The notes beneath the pieces were generated by a model that saw nothing but the letters and a program-made list of their open reading frames with translations, searched no databases and had not been told where the DNA came from. A stretch of 64,000 nucleotides of DNA from Lepidodermella squamata (Eukaryota > Gastrotricha): positions 1,240,001 through 1,304,000 of the forward strand of contig JBLDXI010000031.1 in NCBI GenBank assembly GCA_047495785.1, written 5' to 3'. This document shows positions 47,512 to 57,799 of the stretch, one piece after another; the stretch's first letter is position 1, and each line of letters opens with the position of its first letter. A program made the translations under genes and the position numbers.

Positions 47512-50500
47512 ATGATTTATCGACCAACAACAGCGCTAATAATGTGTGCAATCATTATGGTTTGCGACAGCGCTGTTTTGTCAAATCCGGACTCGCCAGA
47601 TGGCGAAGATGTGACGTTCACAACTGGCGATTCTTTCGACCCTAATAGCCCGAATGCCAATCCATGGCCTCAGCCGGTTGTTTACTGGTATTCACAAGAT
47701 TACTGGCAATGCCTTGATAATGATAATAATCTTGTTTACGCCAATCCAGGTTTTTATTTAAATGTTTTTTTCCCAATACTTATAAAGTATGCGCAAAATT
47801 TTTTGCATAGCGTTTTTTTAATAACTTCGTAACCATGAGGAATTCTTCAATGCGGTTTTCGCCAATCGATAGATCTAGCCTGGGGTGAACTTTCCACAAA
47901 TTTCCGTTAGAATGGGGTTCGGGAGAGAAATCTGATGAGGAAAATGCTGTCCGCGACTTTTTGATAAATTCTCATTTTTGAAAAATGGCATTTTACAGGA
48001 TTTGAGGCCGATTGGCATAATCCTGAGAAAAGGCTTCATTGGAAAGTTTTCTTACCGAGAATTGGGTTCATAAAGCGCTGTCAACAGGGAAATTTGCCTT
48101 AGCGGACACAGGAAAGGGCTTATCCACAAACTGCGATCGGAAAATGATTTTGCAGAATTTTTGATTGATCTGTACCAATTTTCAAAAACCTTGAGTTTCG
48201 GATACTGATGCAATTTTTTTTCAAGCATGGGTGACTTGGATCCATCACGGACCATCTCCTAAAAACTCTTGAAGCCTCTGGCAAGAGAGGAAATCAACTC
48301 AGGCCACATCGAATGAAAATAATTTATTTTTCAAACATGAAAAAATTATGAAAAATGCCACAACGCATTTTTCGCTTAACTTCTTGAAGGTACATCTGTT
48401 TGAAACAAGCTTTTAGGGAATAATCAGACCACATCTACTCTTTAATTTGCTGAAAACTGCTTCTTCGCATCACTTATGGTTGAAAAGTTATTCAAAAAAA
48501 GCGAGGCAAAAAAATGTTTGCTCACACTTTAGTTATGGACTCCATTACTGATTTATGAATGAATGATAGTGCTAACAATAGAACAGATAAAAATGAAGTA
48601 AGGAATGAGTTCGGACTAGACTTCGGATTCGATCCCGGGAACTCCGAGGCTGAAGCCCTCTTGTCACACAATTGCTGTGTGACAGATTAGGACAGACTAG
48701 GGCGCTCCGGTCTCGCCGGTCGGAATTCCTGTGAATGAATCCGAAGTCTAGTCCGAACCCATTCTTTACTTCATCTTTATTTTTTATCTGTTCTACTGAT
48801 AGTCAGTGATGACTCATGCTGTAACTAGAGCCCACCCAACTCAAAGTTGTTGACAGCAACTCAAATCGCAACGCTTTTACCTAAGAGGTTACGGTGTTTA
48901 GTCGAGGCAAAGAGATTTGAAACATTCGACATTTTGTCCTTATTATTTATTAAGATGCGGTTGACATAGCCTTTTTCGAGGCAGCCAAGGCGGCGATCGA
49001 GGACTCAACGTGCATCAAGTTCCAAAAATCGGAGGTGAACCCGGGCGCCCAACGTGCGATAACCATTATCAAACTTGCGTAAGCAACGAATATGCTTTCT
49101 TCAGCTGTAATAAATATTGTTGTCGCATGTGGCAGAGCAGGAAGTCGTGCGTATCTCAGGCGCAATCAATCAGCCATCGTCACTGTCAATGTTGCAGACT
49201 CGTTAGACGTACGAGCTCCATCTTCATTTACAAAATTAATTATTAATTATTAATCATTCACAGACCACTATGTCACCGGCCTTTACTACGGCGCAACTTG
49301 GTTACATTCTCGGCATGTCTTTCGAAGCTAGGCGCCCCGATAGAGATGATTATCTGTCTCAAATCCGGTTTGTCATCATTTTTTCTCTGATTGATCTTTT
49401 TACTTAACTAAATTTCAAAAGAAAATTCCAGGAAGACTTTTCAAAATTGCTAGTAAAGTTAAGAAAAGTAACATAGATACTATATAGAATTATTACACAG
49501 CCAGATATTACCCAGCCAGATTTACAAGTGTTCCACAGATCGATGGTTTTGGATTTTTTGCAGGATTGTTGACTCTGATATAAACAACGCAATGGTAACG
49601 TATGATCAGCCGTTCGACTATGACAGCTTGTTCAACCCGGTCCGACGTAGTACTGCACCTCGACCATTGGTGCCGAAAGACTTGCGCTATCAGATGTCGC
49701 TCGGCCAAAAGAGGTACCTCTCGTTTCTCGATATCTACAAGCTGAACAAACTCTACAACTGCTTTGGTCGATAAGCGTTTTACTGATTTTTTATTTTGGG
49801 TTTTATGATAATTCTGTTATATACAGCTTGCCCCGAGAACTCACTGCCCTGCGAAAACGGTGGCTACGCTGATCCGAAGGTGAATTGTACCGCGTGCCGT
49901 TGTCCATTCGGGTTTGGAGGCAAATTGTGTCAGGCGAACGCCGAGTCGGAACCGTCGGGTCTTTGTGGTGGCGTCGTTCAAGTTAACCCATGCGGTATGG
50001 CTGAAATAAAATCACCAAACCACCCTGGTTTGTTCCCTAACAAATCAAGCTGCTCCTGGATGGTGAAGACCGTATGTTCGATTTTCGTTCGAAATGTATC
50101 GATATGAAAGTACCGTACTGCCCGGAACAAAAACCATGACATTTGTTTTTTCCAAACGCTGATGAACCCCTGACATTTTTAAAAGGGACTGACATTTATT
50201 TATTCGAACCAACTAGTAACTTGCCTGGGTACCAAAATGGCATATATTTTCCTGTGATTCTACGTATTTTGACCCAAAAAATTGGTCCCTGACCTTTCTA
50301 TAAGCCAGGAGTGGAAATTATCTCCATTCAAAAGGGCTATAATTACCTCATTAGTTATCTTCAGTATAGTCCCTGCAATTGACCTGACATTTATTTCGGG
50401 CCTGCCATTTATTATTTCGAACGACCTCTAAGCCTTTTTTTTTTCGGGCAGTACGGTACCTTGAACTTGTATATATACAGTAGAAAATCGTTATAGTGGT

Positions 50501-53500
50501 TAACACTTATAGTGGACTTTCGCTTTAGTGGACAAATTCGGGTGACCGAGGCTTAAAAAGACCTGGTTCTATAATAATTGCTATCGGTATAGTGGACAAC
50601 ACATACAGTGGAAAATCGATATAGTGGACGAAAAATGAAGGCGCGTGTCCTATTAAGCGCACGTATTTTACTTGCGATATAGTGGACGTTCGAGCATTTT
50701 CTCAAACGGGCTGAAAAATTTGCATGCGTTTTATAGGGGAAATCACGAATTTTGACTTTCATTACATGATTTTTCACCGTTATAGGGTTTTTTTCTTTCA
50801 CTTAGGGGACAAACTCGATGGCATGAAGAGCGTCCACTATATCCATTTTCTACTGTATATACTTTTATAACTAATATATGTTGCATATCAAAGTTTCTTC
50901 CAATAGCCGATAGAGCTTTCGAGCTCTATAAACGATGATAATTTGATAGATAGTATGAGGATCAGAAGAAGGCGCTGAAAGCAACATTCAAATTGCTCAT
51001 TTAGATATCCCAGTCAGCAATTGGGAGAGTTGCCTTTTGATCATAGATAAATAATTTATTTATCTATGCTTTTGATATACGACATATATATGTCGCATCG
51101 TTTGATCCTCCCAAAAGACAATTGGGATAACCCATGAGGCAATATGCCCATTATGGAGATCGTTAGCGTTTCGGTATAACTCTCCATTTGACGGTAACTC
51201 CATGTCGTCATTGTTCTCTAGTTGCGGTAAATAGTTTACCGTAAACGGCACTACACTGCGACAATAACGCGTAAAATACTCGCGTGCGGTAAAATTAATT
51301 TCTCTGCGGTAATTTCAGCTCATATTATCTAGTAGGAACAGTAGGAATAACAAGCATATTATGGAGGAATAGAAATGGAGTTGGAACTACCCTCAGGTTA
51401 TTGGTGTGCGCGCGCAGCCGCTCGCGTACTTACAATACAGCGTGTTACGCAACCGCTGTAGCGCATTGCTGCGAGCCGCAAGCCACAAGCTTGGGCCGCA
51501 AGTGCTTCTGCGGTAAAAATAACGCCGCGTGCGGTAAAAATTAACTTACGCGGCGCCGTTAGTTTTACCGCACGAGCATTAAGTAACCTGGTTTGCGTGC
51601 TGCGGTAAAATACTTACCGTCAAATGGAGACTTATACCGAAACGCTAACGAGATATCAGATATCGCTAAGAACAATAATTGACAGTATCTAGAAACTCCG
51701 AATATTTCCTCCTGTAGCCTTGCTCACTGATTAAAGTCCCAACTAAGTGGGTTGATAGAGATAAAATAAAGCTTTCCCGAAGTTCAACCAAAACCCGACT
51801 GATAGATCATAGTTGGCAGCTGAAACTTTTGCTGAACCTTCCAGGTTCAACTTAATGATCTTAGTTCCGACTGATTAATTCGCCATCAGAAGCAATTGAT
51901 CAGTCTAAAAAGTAAACTCAACCGCTAGTTGATTTCATGGAGGTTGGAAGAGTCTCTAGCATCAACTTCTGTGGAAAAAAGGATTCCGAAAATTCAAGCA
52001 AGGTGAACCACATACTAGAACTGGGGAATCAAAAATGAAACTGCTAGGGTTGATATCCTTTTAGAAAATTTAAATTTGCGTATTATTTGAAATTTCCAGC
52101 CATTAATGCCGAAAAATGATAATAAGTAGAGAATAAATTGAAAATACTACGATTATCGGTCATCGATGTATCGTTTTGGGAAATAATTATTTTGGGAATT
52201 AATTTGCTTAAAAAGTAGATTTTTAGAGCAATTTCTCTTCAGGGTAACCCAATTGCCAATTGGGGCGGATTGCTCGTAACGGTACGACCCCCGTTGGAAA
52301 CAGGTCCGGTCGACCGACGCCGTTCCCGGTCCGTTCCCGTTCCAGGTCCGGTATGGGTCTCAAAAAACGCCACCGGTAGACCGGGAAAAGTTGAATTTTC
52401 AATTTAGCAGGCTGGGCGTGGGAAAAATCTATAGCAAACTATATTTGTATGGTATGACATTAGTAAAACGTTTATATCTGTACGGAGCCGCCCGAGATTT
52501 ACGAGTCGGAACGAGCCGGAGGCGAGTTGCGATGAGTAAATCGAGTGCGGCGAGTTCAGATATGAACGATTTACGAATGTTATACCGTAAAATATCGAAT
52601 TGTCATAGCGACTCGACCTATATTTTTGGCGACAATTCTATATTTTCCAGTTTTGCTCATTATTCTGACTGTGTGCATTAGTGTCGCAGTGCAATGTTTT
52701 GCAAACTTATTAGCTGGTTGGGCTGGTAGGGGCTTACCGAACTATTATACTGACCCCGATCGAAAGGCCCCGTAAGCCTTAGAAGGCTCCTAGCATAGAT
52801 TGATCTGATTTTTTAGCTGAGTTAAGAAAATGTATGCGTTTGGTATCTTGTTTTCGCTATTTTCATGCGATTTGAAAAATGCAGTTCCATAACCGGTAGA
52901 ACGGGCCGTTCCCGCCCCGGTCAAGTTTGACTTCCACCGTTCGCAGGTCCGGTACCGGACTGCAATACCTTACCTGTTTCCAACACTGGGTACGACATAT
53001 ATGATTAGGGTTTGAAAGAGTGTGCAGCATTTAGCTGAGTAGCTGAGTAGCGACCCAGTAATAAGTTTTCGGCTAGCTTTCTGATTTGCTGAAATTTTCC
53101 AGACTGTTGGGAGCGGCTTAATTTTTGGCTTCGACAAAGCTCCGGATTTGAACTGCGATAATTTTTGTGAGTTAATTGATAGCTATTTTCCTGCGTTTTA
53201 CTTAATCTTCGCCAAAGACGATGACTTGTGCAACGACTTTGTGTTCATTCGAGATCTTGGCAAAGCGGGATATCCGGGATTTAAGTGAGTCATTCCAACG
53301 AAAGCAAGTCACCAACTATTCAATTTCTGATGGTAGACTTTGCACCTGTTCTGTCAGCAGAGGCCGCGTTTTTGTTACCGACAAGAATGAAGCCAATGTT
53401 CATTTCCGATCTATATGGGACACACCCTCAACTGGATTCAAACTGATCGTGTATGCTACCTGCCCGGGCGTCCAAGCCTCTAATTTCACGAAGGATTGCA

Positions 53501-54501
53501 AGCTCACTGAGAATGCCTATGATTATGAAGGCTTCGATTTGAAAAAGAGCGTCAGCGGCGCTACTTGTGATGCTTGGAGTGGTCTCAACGAAGCTAACCC
53601 CTATACAAGCTACATCGATAGATACCCACTTGGATTGCCTGATGCGTCGATGAATGCCTGCCGGAATCGACAAGATCTCAACGCGACGACCAAACTAGTT
53701 TGCTACACTAACAACTTGACCCAGCTTGAACAGTGTGCCGACGTGCCATTCTGCTACGACACCAATGGTACAACACCAACGAATTCGTCGAACGGCGGAA
53801 ACAATGGTTAGCGATAGTTATCCCGTACGCGAAATTCTCACTTTTCTTCCAACTAGGAAATCTTCAATTTCGATGCCTCGACGCCTCTACTGGACAATTC
53901 CTCGGATGCCGTTCCACTTGTCTGTCGGGCGAGGTTGCAATTGCGAATAGCAAGTTCAGCTCAGCGTCATGTTGCTTTGGCGTGAGTTTCTCCATCGAAT
54001 AACTATTTTCAGGATAGATTCACCGTATGTTGTCCTTGACCTACAGCCGGCTAAGAGGTGCATCAAGGGCGACTCGTTCCGCTGTGTTCCTGGAGGCACC
54101 AAGTGTGCAGCTGATGAAACCACGGTAACAGTTGGTTTCTCTTCTTGTTTTGTTACCTGTTATAAGTATTTAGGAAGAGCGTAAATTCAATGTCTACAAA
54201 TACTTTTCGCGCAATCTGCTGGCTTGTAATGAGATGGACAGTTACGTAAGTTCAATCCCTATGCAATCGCGGTATAAAATGTACGGCAAGTTTGCCGTTT
54301 TCGCAGTCTTACATTCGTTGCTACAATAAGGATAAACCTCCAGAGCTAATCGACTGTCAGCGAGATAACAGTCGTTGCAAAGACGGGCAGGTATAATAAT
54401 AATTGTATTGCATCAGCATTACTTTGTTTATATATTTGCCTTTATCGTAGGATCCAGTTGGTCCGTTTCCATCCGTGTCATCTTGCTACGCCGGGCTGTA
54501 A
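47512..54501 (+). CDS. Secreted pseudo-astacin with EGF, CUB and kringle modules
   Basis: Exons 47512-47749, 48955-49078, 49136-49208, 49264-49367, 49564-49766, 49827-50071, 53103-53166, 53218-53284, 53337-53806, 53857-53981, 54047-54124, 54174-54245, 54307-54390 and 54451-54501 give 665 residues. A signal peptide (LIMCAIIMVC) is followed by an M12A astacin domain, shown by STCIKF, FEARRPDRDDY and LGQKRYLSFLDIYKLNKLYNC. The zinc motif HExxHxxGxxH is replaced by AQLGYILGMSF and the Met-turn SIMHY by SLFNPV, so it cannot bind zinc normally and should be inactive. Then come EGF (CENGGYADPKVNCTACRCP), CUB (about 294-412), and a kringle-like module (about 424-508: DYEG, SVSGATCDAWSG, NACRNRQD, LVCYTNN). 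A Cys-rich tail completes it. Exon 2/3 needs a 57-nt intron at 49079 to avoid an in-frame TAA. Probably a secreted non-enzymatic binder. Confidence 0.8.
48578..48796. mobile_element. ~219-bp hairpin (fold-back) element
   Basis: The ends are inverted repeats about 60 bp long (left GAACAGATAAAAATGAAGTA; right arm its near reverse complement, both continuing into ttcggactagacttcggatt). The centre has a second perfect hairpin, TGTCACACA...TGTGTGACA. The flanks share gatagt, a possible target duplication. It lies in intron 1 of the pseudo-astacin gene. Confidence 0.7.
50113..50456. mobile_element. 344-bp inverted-repeat element (TA target), family 1
   Basis: Ends CCGTACTGCCCGGAACAAAA and the inverted form of CCGTACTGCCCGAAAAAAAA, flanked by TA on both sides. 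Internal gacatttatt units recur. Non-coding. It begins 41 bases into the large intron of the pseudo-astacin gene. Confidence 0.75.
50478..50855. mobile_element. 378-bp inverted-repeat element (TA target), pogo/Tigger-like ends
   Basis: Starts CAGTAGAAAATCGTTATAGT. The reverse complement of its right end is CAGTAGAAAATGGATATAGT. TA lies on both sides. CAGTAGAA...ATATAGTGGAC ends are of the pogo/Tigger kind. TATAGTGGAC units recur inside in tandem. It sits 21 bp after the previous element. Confidence 0.8.
51042..51068. repeat. Perfect 27-bp palindrome
   Basis: catagataaataa and its exact reverse complement around one central base. A second short palindrome, cgacatatatatgtcg, follows at 51082. 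Confidence 0.8.
51161..51650. mobile_element. 490-bp inverted-repeat element with 38-bp ends
   Basis: Both ends read CGTTAGCGTTTCGGTATAA followed by TCTCCATTTGACGGTAA in inverted orientation with one or two mismatches. AGAT precedes the left end and follows the right end, a possible 4-bp target duplication. The interior repeats TGCGGTAAAA seven or so times in both orientations. No coding frame. Confidence 0.8.
52289..52988. mobile_element. 700-bp non-autonomous hAT element with 8-bp target duplication
   Basis: Exact 8-bp direct repeats GGTACGAC flank the element at 52281-52288 and 52989-52996, the hallmark of hAT insertion. The right end's reverse complement is CAGTGTTGGAAACAGGT; the left end is CCCCGTTGGAAACAGGT. 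Sub-terminal regions are rich in CCGGTACC- and GTTCCCG-like units. An open frame at 52391-52681 shows no transposase features. Confidence 0.85.
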
Positions 54502-55749
54502 GCAATGCAAGTGCTGCTGGAATTGAATTAAATTACTCTTATTATTATTCATGTTAAGTATATATTGACATTATTGGCGTTTAGCCTTTAGCAGCATGCT
54601 AACATTTAGGTATCTGCCGAGTTGATATAATCGTATTTATTATTTAAAACCGCAGAGAATAAAACAAATATTGCTCAGGTAAAACTTGTTACGGCAATAC
54701 ATGAAATTGTTTCCGGTGATGAATTGGGCAAATTCAAGCATGCAGTAGAAGCTGAGTGCTGAGTGCACATGGTGTGAAAACCCTGCAGCCTGCAATAGAT
54801 TTGCCAAAAACTGGTTAGCCTCTACTTTCTTAATACCTAGCAACAGACTCGTCTCGTTGGGAGGAATCCGATTGATATATCAATTTCGAGAATCTGGCAG
54901 GATCTGAGCATCTGATTGTTAAGGTTTCATCCGACAATCAGATGGGGGTCTTCGGTCTTCGGTCCTCGGTTGACCGCTTCGAATTGCTCGATACGGAAAA
55001 AACGCTCGATACATAGCACGTGTTGCAAGTTTATTCGCGAACAGCGTACGAAAGGGAACTCTTAAGCTGAGGTGTTTTCCAGTGCCCAGCCGAAAAGAGA
55101 TGGTGTCGTGTGTCGTGACGCCCCAGCGTCCCTGCATGGATGACGGCATGGGAGATCTGCGACGAAAAAGGCGGACCATCCCGCCGTTTGCCTGGCAGGA
55201 GTCAGTGACTACAGCCATTATTTCTTACGGTGGAAAGCTCGTGTCATGAAAGTGGCCAGGGCAGATAAAGAAAGATCTCCAATCTTGACAACGGTTGCAA
55301 TGATTTGGCGACTGTTTTCGTTTGCCAAGATTGCGTCAGAGAAAAATGTCGCAAGACGAGCTAACAACCCCTTTGATTGTCGAGATCTGTCTCAAAAAAT
55401 GTTTAACAGAGAAATCGGGTTGGGTCGTCGGTCGATTCGTAAGTTCACTCGTGTTTCTGCCCTCTGTGCCATACAAGATTTGATCTATGCGCACTACTGC
55501 CTTGAATAATCCTGACGTGGGAGATTTATTAATAGTTAAGCACTTGATTTTTAGCTATCTTGAATAATTCCGTTTGTCAGATAACATTTTTCTTCCTTCC
55601 CTCAATCGCTCATGTTTTTTGTGTTATTACCAAACAAAAGACAGGTCTTATCGCAATTTTTTGCACCACTTATTTTCACACTCCCACGTTTTTTAGCCCA
55701 GCCACTCGCTATGAAACATTGGTATGCTGATTAGCCAAGCCAAAAAACG
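54502..55749. other. Intergenic region with one unassigned open frame
   Basis: A perfect 11-bp hairpin (catctgattgt...acaatcagatg) lies at 54910-54943. An ATG-started 87-codon frame at 55246-55509 (+) and a 99-codon frame at 54919-55218 (-) match nothing I know. Either may be real, but there is no splice or family support. Confidence 0.35.
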
Positions 55750-55782
55750 AGATAAGGCAATTATCAGCTGGCGTTATATAAG
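55750..55782 (+). promoter_or_regulatory. GATA-type sites and TATA box
   Basis: AGATAAG at 55750, TTATCAG (reverse of CTGATAA) at 55761 and TTATATAAG at 55774 lie about 75-105 bases before the ATG of the histidine-rich gene. Paired GATA sites next to a TATA box are typical of intestinal genes in nematodes; expression there is inferred. Confidence 0.55.
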
Positions 55783-55854
55783 CCGCAATATTACCTGGTG
55801 ATACTTATTCCATATATTTTTCTTGTTTCAAAACCAACACTCCTATCCTTCATC

Positions 55855-56196
55855 ATGTGTAAGTAAATTTTGCATTAGTTGGTATTGAAATTCAGTTTCA
55901 TGTTTCAGCTCACCACGGACACCACGACCCCCACCATGGCCACCACGTTCCCCCGGTGGTCCACCATGTTGACCCTCATCACATGGCTGCAGCTCACGTT
56001 GTAAGTATTATTAGTAAATTTGTTTTCATGTTTTAAATATTTTTTTTGTCAAAAGGTTCAGCACGTAATTGACCCCCACCATGGCCACCACGTCGCCCCG
56101 GTTGTTCACCACACCGTTGTTGATCACCACCACGTGGCGCCAGTTCACCACCACCACCCACCGCCCCACCATGACTCCCACCACCATCACCATTAA
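55855..56196 (+). CDS. Small histidine-rich protein
   Basis: Exons 55855-55858 (only ATG plus one base), 55909-56000 and 56062-56196 join in phase to 76 residues. About 34 are His, in HHGHH, DPHHGHH and HHHH runs, with Pro and Val between. There is no signal peptide or membrane helix. Such a composition suggests binding of zinc, copper or nickel ions, but I know of no fixed domain. The middle and last exons repeat the unit DPHHGHHVxPVVHH, so the gene grew by internal duplication. An AG six bases earlier (56056) would add Val-Gln in the same frame. The TATA box and GATA sites upstream and the poly(A) signal downstream support a real, well-expressed gene. Confidence 0.8.
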
Positions 56197-56346
56197 ATCA
56201 CCATAAACATCAGGTCATCGATTGTGCGGCGGATACAAATCCCGATAAATGATGTCTGTAACTGGGTCACAGATTGAACGATGAACTTGCGTTGAATTTC
56301 AACGCTTGTTGCAATAATATTATTGCTTGCACTGATTTATTCGTAA

Positions 56347-56352
56347 AATAAA
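56347..56352 (+). promoter_or_regulatory. Poly(A) signal AATAAA
   Basis: About 150 bases after the stop of the histidine-rich gene. Confidence 0.55.
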
Positions 56353-56595
56353 ATTTATAAAAAAAAACATAACTTGCATGGTCTTTTTGAATTGCATGGA
56401 AATATGCTCTAATATTCGCGAAAAAATCGGAGAATGTTAATTAATTAGATCTCTACCGCTGCCACCTCAATTTTAGTGTTGCATATTACGGCCTTCGAAA
56501 AAAATTAATTTAATTACATTATTTTATTTCATTAATAATGGAAAATAGTGAAACAAATGAGTAAGTAGGAGTTTTAATTTTCCAAACATTTTTCG

Positions 56596-57615
56596 CTATT
56601 TTGCCGCGTGTTTTTGCAGTCCACACGAGCAATTGATGCCTTGATGGTGCTTGGCCGTTATTTCCTTCAGACTGTACTCCTTCATCCGGTGGCCGTAGTG
56701 GTGGTAATGGGCACAATACAAGCAACAGAGTGCCTTATTAGCACAGGTTAGGCACTGCTTCATCGGCTGCTGGAAGGCCACCAGAAACGCGTCGAACGTA
56801 CACTTCGGACCGCCGTAGACGTAGTTGATCGCCAAAATGTCCCGAGCGCTTAGCCCTTGAAAAGAAAATATCAAAAAATCGATATTCAGTTGAAATAATC
56901 TGTTCGAAAATCAATTTCAAAAATTTTAGACATGCGAAATTGAAATCGAAATTTCAAAAAAATTCAAAAATTTTCAATTACCAATAAAAAAAGTAATAAC
57001 AAAATTTAGGAATTTAAATTTCTGTTTTTTAAATCACTTAATTTTCAATTTTTTTACTTACCTCCTGGACGGTTTTCATTTTTAATGAAAGGCTTGAACC
57101 AGTCATGAAAATTAGCTTTGAAATGGCGGCCACATTCGTAGTTCATAATCGAATCCGAATCGTAGTTTCCAAGCGAAGTGAACCGCCTGTTATCTCCATC
57201 CACCTCACCAGAATCTTCGCTATTAGCGTCCTTAGCAACAACTAGGTAAGCATTATCATTATTTTTATGCCCGTGGTCGAAACCAAGCGTGTGCATAGCT
57301 TCGTGTAAAATCGCGGTGAAATCTCCGAATTTGTGGTTCACATTGAACAGTTGACACCCGCCTATGCGGCCGATTTTCGAGTAAGTCTGCGAGTTGTGGT
57401 ACGTGAAGAGAACGTAATGGGCCTCGTGAAATCGCGGCGTGAAATCAATGTTAGAAACTTTCTTATTAATCTCGCCGATGACGCATTTAATGTTCCATAT
57501 TAGGTCATCTTGGTAGCAAAGCTTCTTTTTCGAAATGAGGAAGGATTCTCGATCGATTACGTAAGGAATTTTCCCACATGGCCAACAGTAAGGCGATTCC
57601 GAAGGATGCGAATAT
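56596..57615 (-). CDS. Astacin-type zinc metallopeptidase (5' end not found)
   Basis: Secreted M12A peptidase with an intact catalytic centre. Exons 57062-57615 and 56596-56855 join in phase. The mature-enzyme start YCWPCGKIPYVIDRESF resembles the WPxGxIPYVI of astacins. The zinc motif is HEAMHTLGFDH, the Met-turn is SIMNY, and LSARDILAINYVYGG is the usual astacin end. Instead of EGF or CUB there is a tail of about 65 residues rich in Cys and His. The first exon shown follows an acceptor and starts in phase 2, so signal peptide and propeptide must come from an upstream exon I could not identify. The next gene upstream, a membrane protein, ends only 185 bp away on the same strand, so an operon or an unusual shared transcript is possible. 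Confidence 0.82.
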
Positions 57616-57799
57616 CTAAAATAAATTTGAATCGATTTCAAAGATAAACTTCGATTGTAACATTTAAATTTTAATTGGTGATCGAATTACGAAAAATCTC
57701 GGGAATTGTTATTGATCATAACAGGAAATTCTGAATTTTAAAGGTGAGCTCAATTTTTGTATGCCAAATTTTGAAATTTTGAAAAATAAAGTTGAAAAT

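Noticed and set aside
48630-48650. ggattcgatcccggg, resembling a tRNA B box
   Set aside because: No A box, acceptor stem or cloverleaf around it; it lies in an arm of the fold-back element.
52391-52681. 96-codon frame as a transposase inside the hAT element
   Set aside because: No hAT motifs; starts at an ordinary ATG in composition-driven open sequence.
54024-54046. 22-nt GT...AG stretch read as an intron in the pseudo-astacin gene
   Set aside because: Too short for splicing; a 65-nt intron from 53982 to 54046 keeps the same phase and explains the sequence.
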